DNA from: Alphaproteobacteria bacterium
Lineage (GTDB): Bacteria > Pseudomonadota > Alphaproteobacteria > Rhodobacterales > Rhodobacteraceae
Length of the DNA stretch: 64,000 bases
Direction of reading: 5' to 3'
Assembly: GCA_024280735.1 (NCBI GenBank)
Contig: JAJRPO010000058.1
Location: 1-64,000, forward strand
The notes beneath the pieces are model-generated. The model did not search any database. It had not been told where the DNA came from and worked only from the letters and a program-made list of their open reading frames with translations. Positions 45,183 to 51,837 of this stretch are shown here, piece by piece (the stretch's first letter is position 1; every line of letters starts with the position of its first letter). Position numbers and translations under genes: made by a program.

Positions 45183-45947
45183 GTGTCTGTCAAACAATCC
45201 GACCGAATTCGAACCTTCCTTAAAGGCATCGAAACCGGTGATCCGGCGGCGGTAGCTGTGGTTAATGAGGCGAAATACATTCAGCATAATCCCCACACCA
45301 GTGAGGGAAACGAAGGGCTGGCGGTGCTGTTCAAACGCCTGTCCAAAACCGCGCCCAAAGTAACGATGCTGCGGGGTTTTGATGATGGGGATTATGTTTT
45401 TGCCCATATGGAATATGATTTTTCCAGCGTGAAAATCGGCTTTGAGGTGTTTCGCTTTGAGGACGGCCAAGCGGTGGAGCATTGGGATAATATTCAGCCG
45501 AAACAAGGGCCGAATATCTCTGGCCATAGTATGATTGACGGGGCAACCGAAACCACCGACCTGGCGCTGACTGGGGAAAATCGGGAAATTGCGCGTGTTT
45601 TTGTGACCGAGGTTCTGATTGATCGACAGCTTGACGCGCTGGAAACCTATATTGATGGCGAAAACTTTACCCAACATAACCCGGAGGTCGCGGATGGCTT
45701 ACCCGCTTATCGCGCTTACCTGAATGCAATTTTCAAGGATGGGTTCAGGGTCAACTATAGTCACCTCCACCGCGTGTTGGCTGAGGGTAATTTTGTGCTT
45801 TGTGTCAGCGAAGGATTTCTGGAAGACGTTCACACGTCTTTCTATGACCTCTTTAGAATATCCGGCGGTAAAATCGCGGAACATTGGGATACCATCGAGA
45901 CAGTGCCACCGCGCGATGAATGGCTGAACCAGAATGGCAAATTTTAA
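45183..45947 (+). CDS. Tandem NTF2/SnoaL-like domain protein
   Basis: A 254-residue cytoplasmic protein with two copies of the SnoaL-like fold. The first is about 6-110 (YIQHNPHTSEGNEG ... EVFRFEDGQAVEHWDNIQ). The second is about 130-245 (FTQHNPEVADGLPAYRAYL ... DLFRISGGKIAEHWDTIE). Both end in the A-E-H-W-D-x-I motif of the family, so they arose by duplication. Such proteins bind small ligands or act as isomerases; the function is unknown. It uses a GTG start at 45183 with AGGGGG upstream. Confidence 0.75.
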   Translation: MSVKQSDRIRTFLKGIETGDPAAVAVVNEAKYIQHNPHTSEGNEGLAVLFKRLSKTAPKVTMLRGFDDGDYVFAHMEYDFSSVKIGFEVFRFEDGQAVEHWDNIQPKQGPNISGHSMIDGATETTDLALTGENREIARVFVTEVLIDRQLDALETYIDGENFTQHNPEVADGLPAYRAYLNAIFKDGFRVNYSHLHRVLAEGNFVLCVSEGFLEDVHTSFYDLFRISGGKIAEHWDTIETVPPRDEWLNQNGKF

Positions 45948-45954
45948 CGCTGGC

Positions 45955-45984
45955 TTAGGGGTGCGTGGGGACCACGCACCCTAC
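45955..45984. repeat. REP-like palindrome, short subtype, copy 2
   Basis: TTAGGGGTGCGTGG, GGA, CCACGCACCCTAC: the same short type as 19358-19386. On the minus strand it encodes the last nine residues (VGCVVPTHP) and the TAA stop of the broken DUF457 gene. Confidence 0.72.
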
Positions 45985-46349
45985 AAGTGCGGCGGCCAAC
46001 CAGACTGCGATCTCTAGTTTGAAGGTCCAATGGGCCATAAATGATTTGATCCAGTGGTCCTGAGTTGCAGGTACAGTTACCAGATGAAAGCCAGTGTCAC
46101 TGAGCGGCCAGAACCAGCGGATATCGCCGGCGATTGTATCCAGCAGTATGTGCAGAATGATGCCGCCGAACAAGGCCAACAGCCAGATTGGTGTTTGTTT
46201 TCGGAGCAATTTATGGCCGATAACTATGCACAGGAAAATTGTGGCCCAGACCAGAGGTTTATGCGTCCAATAGGCATGGTGGTGGATTTGTTTGTTGTCG
46301 ATGAACCAGAATCGCAACATGTCGATGTCTGGAAGGACGGCCCCGGTTA

Positions 46350-46450
46350 AAGCGTTTCGACTTATCGTTGAAACGCAATTCCCGGTCTTTCGAAAAGGCT
46401 CAAATAGGAATTGCGTTGTCTTTTTGATTCAAATAAAAGTCGAAACGCTC
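46350..46450. mobile_element. Small TA-flanked palindromic element (AGCGTTTCG family), copy C
   Basis: A 101-bp element with ends AAGCGTTTCGACTT and (other strand) GAGCGTTTCGACTT, flanked by TA at 46348-46349 and 46451-46452. Its interior shares four ordered blocks with copy B (25212-25311). It interrupts the DUF457 gene, and the reconstructed empty site shows that TA was duplicated on insertion. It encodes no protein. Confidence 0.88.
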
Positions 46451-46542
46451 TAGCCCGGCCCAAAGAACCGCCTTTGCGGTGTGTTTGCGAAACAGGCTGC
46501 GCAGCATCAGGTAGCCCGCGGGCAAGTGGCCGATTAGCATGG

Positions 46543-47310
46543 CTAGCGTTCCTGTTCCTGAGCAAAGCGCAGTTTGGCGACTTCCTCATTGGCACCGGCT
46601 TTTTTCTCGGCGTGCATGCAGGTCTCGACAAAACCTAGATGATCTTCAACGGCCTTGCGCGCGGCCTGTGGATTGCGGGCGATTATGGCATCGTGGATGC
46701 TGCGATGTTGTTCCAGCAGGGCCATGCGGGTGGTGCGGACTTTGAACATCACTTGGCGGTTGTAAAATACGCCCGCACGCAGCATTTCAAACATTGACCG
46801 CATCATGTGCAGCATAAAGACGTTATGGGATGCCTCGACGATTGCCATGTGAAATTCGGCATCTAACGCGGCTTCCTCGGCGGGGTTGCGTTTGGTGTGG
46901 GCCTCTTCCATTTTGCGGAAAATCGCGGAGATCACTTTGAGGTCGGTGTCTGATGACATGCGTGCGGCGCGCTCTGCTGCCAGCCCCTCCAGATCAGTGC
47001 GAAAGGAAAGGTAGTCGAACAGGGCCTCTTCATGGGTGGAGAACAGTTGGATCAACGGGGCGGAAAAGGCAGAGCCAAGCACGTTGGCGACATAGATGCC
47101 GGATCCCGCGCGGGTTTGCAATAAACCCAGCTCTACTAATGCCGCGATGGCCTCGCGGACCGAGGGACGCGACACGCCAAGGCGATCCGCGAGATCACGT
47201 TCCGAGGGCAGGCGTTCGCCGGGGCGCAAGATCCCGCGCAAAATCAACTGCTCGATTTGGCGCTGCACGGTCTGCGCGACGCGTTCTTGTTTGATTTTTT
47301 GGAATGGCAT
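46543..47310 (-). CDS. GntR-family (FadR/FCD type) transcriptional regulator
   Basis: A 255-residue regulator. The winged helix at residues 10-75 is GILRPGERLPSERDLADRLGVSRPSVREAIAALVELGLLQTRAGSGIYV. The FCD ligand domain follows, with metal-binding residues in LDAEFHMAIVEASHN and EQHRSIHDAIIARNPQAARKAVEDHLGFV. This is the FadR/LldR/PdhR class, which senses small organic acids. A matching palindrome lies just upstream (47324-47346), so it likely represses itself. Its only same-strand neighbour is the broken DUF457 gene, 2 bases downstream; its metabolic target is not in the window. Confidence 0.92.
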   Translation of the reverse strand: MPFQKIKQERVAQTVQRQIEQLILRGILRPGERLPSERDLADRLGVSRPSVREAIAALVELGLLQTRAGSGIYVANVLGSAFSAPLIQLFSTHEEALFDYLSFRTDLEGLAAERAARMSSDTDLKVISAIFRKMEEAHTKRNPAEEAALDAEFHMAIVEASHNVFMLHMMRSMFEMLRAGVFYNRQVMFKVRTTRMALLEQHRSIHDAIIARNPQAARKAVEDHLGFVETCMHAEKKAGANEEVAKLRFAQEQER

Positions 47311-47323
47311 GGTTGGCCCTTTG

Positions 47324-47346
47324 TTTGGTCAATTAATATGACCAAA
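47324..47346. promoter_or_regulatory. GntR-type operator
   Basis: TTTGGTC (47324-47330), nine bases, GACCAAA (47340-47346). The TGGT...ACCA half-sites are those bound by FadR-subfamily regulators. It sits 14 bases upstream of the GntR start codon and suits autoregulation. Confidence 0.65.
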
Positions 47347-47369
47347 GAGACAGGCAAACAAGAAAGAAA

Positions 47370-47411
47370 CAGCCGCGACGGCGTGGAGGGGGGGGAGTAC
47401 CGTCGCGGCTG
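47370..47411 (-). terminator. Terminator of the OmpA-like lipoprotein gene
   Basis: A 12-bp perfect stem, CAGCCGCGACGG (47370-47381) and CCGTCGCGGCTG (47400-47411). The loop contains a run of nine G on the plus strand. On the minus strand the stem is followed by TTTCTTTCTTGTTT. It begins 16 bases after the OmpA-like stop. Confidence 0.82.
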
Positions 47412-47426
47412 CCTATCTGGCCCAGT

Positions 47427-48068
47427 CTAAGCTGTTGGCCGGATGACAATTTCTACACGGCGGTTTTGGGCGCGCCCTGTGGTGGTGTCGTTGCTGGCAA
47501 CGGGGCTGCCTTCGCCACGGCCATAGGCGCGAATGCGGGCTTGGGCGACGCCTGCGCGGCCTAGTATGGCACCAACACTCTCGGCCCGACGTGCCGACAG
47601 GTTCTGGTTGTACTCGGTGCCACCGACGCTGTCGGTATGGCCGATTACGTCGATTGTGCTGTCCGGGTATTTTTGCAAATTCGCCGCCAAACGCCCGAGG
47701 TCGTCTTGCAACGAGGGCCGCACGTAAGAACTGGCGGTGGCGAAAGTGATGGCCTCGGGCAGGGTAACAATCAGCTCGTTGCCCGTATTGGTGATGATCG
47801 CACCACTGCCAGCCATATCCCGCCGCAATTCTCTTTCCTGTTTGTCGAGCACGTTGCCGACAACTGCACCGACCACGCCGCCAAGGACAACGCCTTTTAG
47901 AACGGCGTCGCCACTGTTGCCTGCAATGATCTGAGATGCAGCCCCGATCGCCGCGCCAATCGCTGCACCGTTGCGGGTTTTCTTGTAATCAGGGTCAGAT
48001 GCGTCAACACAGGCGGTTAGGGTGAGGGCCGCAACTGTCGCGATACCAAGTGATTTTACCAAAGCCAT
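47427..48068 (-). CDS. OmpA-family lipoprotein with glycine-zipper segment
   Basis: A 213-residue lipoprotein: leader ending LTLTAC, a glycine-zipper region (GAAIGAAIGAASQIIAG ... LGGVVGAVVGNVLD), then the OmpA C-terminal peptidoglycan-binding domain from about 100 (SSYVRPSLQDDLGRLAANLQ, IDVIGHTDSVGGTEYNQNLS, RRAESVGAIL, NRRVEIVI). This YiaD/Pal-like layout anchors the outer membrane to peptidoglycan. The length fits YiaD. It is a single gene with its own terminator. Confidence 0.92.
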   Translation of the reverse strand: MALVKSLGIATVAALTLTACVDASDPDYKKTRNGAAIGAAIGAASQIIAGNSGDAVLKGVVLGGVVGAVVGNVLDKQERELRRDMAGSGAIITNTGNELIVTLPEAITFATASSYVRPSLQDDLGRLAANLQKYPDSTIDVIGHTDSVGGTEYNQNLSARRAESVGAILGRAGVAQARIRAYGRGEGSPVASNDTTTGRAQNRRVEIVIRPTA

Positions 48069-48155
48069 GAGAGCTTTCCTTTTCTTGCTCGTCTCGACCT
48101 GTAAATTGGGGTTCCGGGGCGTAGTTGCAAGGCATGGGTTTGTGCCAGATAGGAG

Positions 48156-49007
48156 TTAAGCGGTATCCTGCTTGTTATTTTGGGCGTCAAACCGCGCAGA
48201 CTCCCAGGCCAATAGGGCGCGTTTGACCGGCAAGCCCCAGTGATAGCCCCCCAACCCACCGGATTTACGCAGGGCGCGGTGGCAGGGGATCAGCCAACTG
48301 ACCGGGTTTCGCCCGACAGCCGTTCCCACCGCACGCGAAGCTTTTGGGCTGCCGATATGGCGGGCGATCTCGGAGTATGTAGTGACGTGGCCAGAGGGGA
48401 TCGCCAGCAGGGCCTCCCAAACCTTTATCTGGAACGGCGCGCCAATCAACAGCAGGTTAGCGGTGCCATTGCCAAGGATTGCGGCGACTTGTGGCTGCAA
48501 GGCCGCCTCGTTTTCCTCAAATACCGCTTTGGGCCAACGGGCGGTCAAATCCTTAAGCGCCCAGTCGCGGCCAAATTCGGCGGTAAAACCGATGCCACAT
48601 AAACCGCGCGGGGTGCCCATCACCAGCATTTCGCCAAATTGCGACGGGAACCAGCCCCAGTTTATGGTCAAGCCTTTACCTTTGGCGGCATATTCACCGG
48701 GGCTCATCGCTTCCCATGTCAGGAACAAATCATGCAGGCGCCCGGTGCCGGACAGGCCGGTTTCATGGGCGGTGTCCAGCAGGGTAAAGCGGTCCTGCAA
48801 CAGCCCCTTGGCGTGATCCAGCGTCAGATATTGCTGGTATTTCTTTGGGCTAACGCCAACCCACTGGCTAAACACCCGCTGGAAATGCGCCGGCGACAGG
48901 CCCACGGCGGCGGCGACTTCCTCTAGCCTTGGTTGGCCATTTACCGTGTCGCCAATGTGTTCAATCGCGCGGGCGATGACGCCGTGATGATAGGGGTCTT
49001 GGGTCAT
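48156..49007 (-). CDS. AraC-type Ada-like methylated-DNA--protein-cysteine methyltransferase
   Basis: A 283-residue two-domain protein. The N-terminal part (VAAAVGLSPAHFQRVFSQWVGVSPKKYQQYL) is an AraC helix-turn-helix. The C-terminal part is the O6-methylguanine repair domain, with SGHVTTYSEIARHIGSPKASRAVGTAVGRNP and the acceptor cysteine in IPCHR. The zinc/phosphotriester domain of full Ada is absent, a common shorter type. It repairs alkylated DNA and may regulate genes. The start is ATG 49007, with AAAGGAG 6 bases upstream, not the longer frame to 49136. Confidence 0.92.
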   Translation of the reverse strand: MTQDPYHHGVIARAIEHIGDTVNGQPRLEEVAAAVGLSPAHFQRVFSQWVGVSPKKYQQYLTLDHAKGLLQDRFTLLDTAHETGLSGTGRLHDLFLTWEAMSPGEYAAKGKGLTINWGWFPSQFGEMLVMGTPRGLCGIGFTAEFGRDWALKDLTARWPKAVFEENEAALQPQVAAILGNGTANLLLIGAPFQIKVWEALLAIPSGHVTTYSEIARHIGSPKASRAVGTAVGRNPVSWLIPCHRALRKSGGLGGYHWGLPVKRALLAWESARFDAQNNKQDTA

Positions 49008-49112
49008 GGGGGCTCCTTTGGAGGTAGGATGGGGCAACACGGGTAAACTTGCCACCCGAAACATGCGCAATTCCACTTGGCAGCGGGCCAATCCCATGGC
49101 AAACACGCGCCC

Positions 49113-49757
49113 ATGGCCAAGCAACTCGATTACCATTCAATCCACGCAATTTTTAGCCGCTTTCGCGATAGCGAGCCTGAACCCAAGGGTGAGCTGGAAC
49201 ATGTGAACGCCTATACGCTTGTGGTGGCGGTGGCCTTATCGGCGCAAGCCACAGATGTGGGTGTGAACCGTGCCACACGGGGGCTGTTTGCCGTTGCCGA
49301 TACGCCGCAAAAAATGCTGGATTTGGGGATTGATAAAGTCACCGAGCATATCAAAACCATCGGTCTCTATCGTAACAAAGCCAAGAACGTGATGAAAATG
49401 AGCCAGCTGTTGGTGGATGAATACGACGGTGTGATACCCTCAAGCCGTGCCGCCTTGCAAAGCCTGCCGGGGGTTGGCCGCAAAACCGCCAATGTGGTGC
49501 TGAATATGTGGTTCAAGCAACCCGCACAGGCAGTCGATACCCATATTTTCCGCTTTGGCAATCGCACAGGGGTTGCCCCCGGCAAAGACGTGGTGGCGGT
49601 TGAACGCGCCGTTGAGGACCACATCCCTGCCGAATTCCAACACCATGCGCACCACTGGATGATCCTGCACGGGCGCTATATCTGCAAGGCGCGCAAACCG
49701 GTTTGCGCCAACTGTATTATCGAGGACTTATGTCCGTTTGAGGAGAAGACCAAGTGA
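49113..49757 (+). CDS. nth: Endonuclease III
   Basis: A 214-residue base-excision glycosylase/AP lyase for oxidised pyrimidines. The helix-hairpin-helix is LQSLPGVGRKTANVVL with catalytic Lys, and the catalytic Asp is in AVDTHIFRF. The 4Fe-4S loop is C-x6-C-x2-C-x5-C (CKARKPVCANCIIEDLC). I choose ATG 49113 (MAKQLDYHSIHAIFSRF); an in-frame TTG at 49077 is possible but neither has a strong ribosome site. Its end overlaps the PfkB kinase by 4 bases (GTGA). Confidence 0.95.
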   Translation: MAKQLDYHSIHAIFSRFRDSEPEPKGELEHVNAYTLVVAVALSAQATDVGVNRATRGLFAVADTPQKMLDLGIDKVTEHIKTIGLYRNKAKNVMKMSQLLVDEYDGVIPSSRAALQSLPGVGRKTANVVLNMWFKQPAQAVDTHIFRFGNRTGVAPGKDVVAVERAVEDHIPAEFQHHAHHWMILHGRYICKARKPVCANCIIEDLCPFEEKTK

Positions 49758-50746
49758 GCAAGAAATTCCAGGTTGTCGGCATCGGCAATTCCATCGTTGA
49801 CGTGCTGGCCCATTGCGAAGATGCGTTTCTGAGCGATAACGGCGTTGAAAAAGGCATCATGCAGTTGATCGACACGGCGCGCGCGGCGGAATTATATGGC
49901 AAAATGGGACCCTCGTTGGAGATTTCCGGCGGTTCTGCCGCCAACACTATCGCGGGGTTGGCGGCCATGGGCGCGCGCACCGCTTATGTGGGCAAGGTCA
50001 AGGCCGATCAGTTGGGCGACATCTTTGCCCATGACATTCAGGCGCAAGGCGCGGTTTACGAAGTGCCCCGTGCGCCAGCAGAAGCGGTGGATGAAACTGG
50101 CCGTTGTATGGTGTTGGTGACGCCGGATGCTGAACGCTCGATGAACACCTATCTGGGCGTTTCCGAACACCTTGGCCCCGACGATATTGATGTGGCCATG
50201 ATGGCGGATGCAGATTGGATTTACCTTGAAGGCTATCGCTTTGACGGCGCGCAAAGCCACGCAGCCTTTGCCAAAGCCATCAAGGCTTGCAAAGGCACAG
50301 GCGGCAAGGTTGCCCTGACCCTGTCAGACCCGTTTTGTGTGGAGCGCCACCGGGATGCCTTCCGCACCATGATCCGCGATCATGTGGACCTGCTGTTTTG
50401 CAATGAACATGAAATGCAGGCGATGTATCAAAGCACATCGCTCGAATCCTGCCTGAAAATCGCTGCCGAAGAATCCGAAATTGTCGCCTGTACCATCGGC
50501 GCGCGCGGGGCGTTGATCATTCGTGGTGCGGAAACCTTTCACGCGCCCGCTGCTGCCACCACAGTTGTGGACGTGACCGGAGCAGGCGATATTTTCGCGG
50601 CTGGATTTATGCACGGGCTGGTCAATGACAAAGACATGCTGACCTGTGGCCGCATGGGCTGCGTCGCTGCCAGCGAAATCATCAGCCACATCGGTGCGCG
50701 CCCCGAGGCGGACTTGCAAGAATTGTTCAGGGCTGCAGGGTTGTAA
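49754..50746 (+). CDS. PfkB-family sugar/adenosine kinase
   Basis: A 330-residue ribokinase-fold kinase. VVGIGNSIVDVLA opens the fold, SGGSAANTIAGLAAMGARTAYVGKVKADQLG is PfkB signature 1, and VVDVTGAGDIFAAGFMHGL is signature 2 with the catalytic Asp. The N-terminal NSIVDVLAHCEDAFL and EKGIMQLID pattern is shared with the adenosine kinase-like subgroup of alphaproteobacteria, so adenosine or a related nucleoside is the likely substrate. It starts with GTG (49754) overlapping the nth stop. Confidence 0.86.
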   Translation: MSKKFQVVGIGNSIVDVLAHCEDAFLSDNGVEKGIMQLIDTARAAELYGKMGPSLEISGGSAANTIAGLAAMGARTAYVGKVKADQLGDIFAHDIQAQGAVYEVPRAPAEAVDETGRCMVLVTPDAERSMNTYLGVSEHLGPDDIDVAMMADADWIYLEGYRFDGAQSHAAFAKAIKACKGTGGKVALTLSDPFCVERHRDAFRTMIRDHVDLLFCNEHEMQAMYQSTSLESCLKIAAEESEIVACTIGARGALIIRGAETFHAPAAATTVVDVTGAGDIFAAGFMHGLVNDKDMLTCGRMGCVAASEIISHIGARPEADLQELFRAAGL

Positions 50747-50805
50747 CTCCTTTGCTTTCTTTGTTCTTCAACTATCCTCAGGGGTGAATTGCGCATGGCG
50801 CAAGA

Positions 50806-50850
50806 GGGGGCGGATAGCCCCCTTACACTTTTCTGCATCGCAGAAAAGTG
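50806..50850. terminator. Double hairpin after the PfkB kinase gene
   Basis: Two adjacent perfect stems: GGGGGC/GCCCCC (50806-50822) and CACTTTTCTGC/GCAGAAAAGTG (50826-50850). They stand between the convergent kinase and sulfotransferase genes. Neither has a long T tract, but the second has T and A runs in its arms. Confidence 0.55.
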
Positions 50851-50872
50851 CTACCGAACGGCGCAAAATGTT

Positions 50873-51676
50873 CTAATCCCCCAGCTTGGCGTGAACTTCG
50901 TCTAAATCAATCTCACCCACTGGTGCCTTGCGGCTCGGATCCTGCGCGTCGTATTTAAACAGCACAAAATCCCGCTTATAAATCTCGTAAACCAGATGCA
51001 TCGACAGATCGTCGAAGTAATCCTCGATCGGATGGGCGCGTTTTGGCCCGTGGCCTTCGCTTTCGTTAAAGCGCGGTATATTATCGATGTCCAACGCGTG
51101 TTTCACATCTATATTTTTCAGCACGGTCTTCATCCCGGCCTGAAAATCCTCGGTGCTGATAATTTGATCATAACGCCCGCCGTTCACAATCAAGGTCGAG
51201 GCATGACCCGCCACAGCAGACCAGTGAATATCCGGGTCCATCGGGCGGCGGTATTTAATGGTGTCGCGGGCAAACAGCAGGAAACGGCGAAACGAGGCGA
51301 TTTGGTCAAACTCGCCCTCCACCTCGACACCATATTTGCGCATCAATTGGGGCACCAGATTGCCGCGATAGCGTTTGCCGTTGCGCTGAATACCGCAAAT
51401 CTTGTCAAAGAACGATGACAATACCCGCGAGTAGGGGTTGCGCACGCAGGTAAAAGTATAAGTATCCTGCGCCTGCGCCCGTTCGGTAATCAGCGGTTGG
51501 CTAACGTCTTGGCTCCACTTGTGCAGGCCTGTGGTGCTGTCATGAATGTCGCCATCAAAAAACCGCCCGTTGTCGGAATAATACATGATCTGGCCAATGG
51601 TTGAACAGGCGCATTTCGGGATTACCCGATACAAAACGCTTTGGCTTTCGGTCATCCATGTTCCGGGAAACCCCAT
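50873..51676 (-). CDS. Sulfotransferase family 2-type protein
   Basis: A 267-residue PAPS-dependent sulfotransferase. The 5'-phosphosulfate loop is YRVIPKCACSTIGQIMY (P20-T26), as in carbohydrate sulfotransferases of the HNK-1/chondroitin type. The 3'-phosphate motif is FTCVRNPYSRVLSSFFDKICG. Such enzymes sulfate sugars of capsular or exopolysaccharide. There is no leader or membrane helix, so it is cytoplasmic. The start is ATG 51676, with AGGAG 7 bases upstream. It is divergent from the glycosyltransferase gene, suggesting shared control and a common surface glycan. Confidence 0.82.
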   Translation of the reverse strand: MGFPGTWMTESQSVLYRVIPKCACSTIGQIMYYSDNGRFFDGDIHDSTTGLHKWSQDVSQPLITERAQAQDTYTFTCVRNPYSRVLSSFFDKICGIQRNGKRYRGNLVPQLMRKYGVEVEGEFDQIASFRRFLLFARDTIKYRRPMDPDIHWSAVAGHASTLIVNGGRYDQIISTEDFQAGMKTVLKNIDVKHALDIDNIPRFNESEGHGPKRAHPIEDYFDDLSMHLVYEIYKRDFVLFKYDAQDPSRKAPVGEIDLDEVHAKLGD

Positions 51677-51837
51677 ATTTATTCTCCTGCTCAAGGCGGT
51701 ATTGGCACCGCATAATGTTCTTTTGACACAGATGTAGCGAAATGTAGCAAATATGCCAAGAAAAACTGTTTCAAGGCAGGTTGATACCGGATAAACACTG
51801 CATAAATGTTAGTCACAGCCAGCAGAGCAGTAAAGAA

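Larger units (their letters stand above)
45955..46540 (-). pseudogene. DUF457 membrane hydrolase-like gene interrupted by a small transposon
   Basis: The 5' part (46540-46451) reads MLIGHLPAGYLMLRSLFRKH... through WAGL. The 3' part (46347 to 45955) continues TGAVLPDIDMLRFWFIDNKQ and ends in a hydrophobic protein with HHHAYWTH and HILLDTIAGDIRWFWPLSD. G-A-V-L-P-D-I-D and the His/Asp motifs are those of the DUF457 (LexA-binding, inner-membrane hydrolase) family. Between them lies the 101-bp element 46350-46450, which brings an in-frame TGA after 16 codons and shifts the frame. Removing it with one TA joins the halves exactly, to 160 codons. A 121-residue fragment could still be made from ATG 46320. 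Confidence 0.8.
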
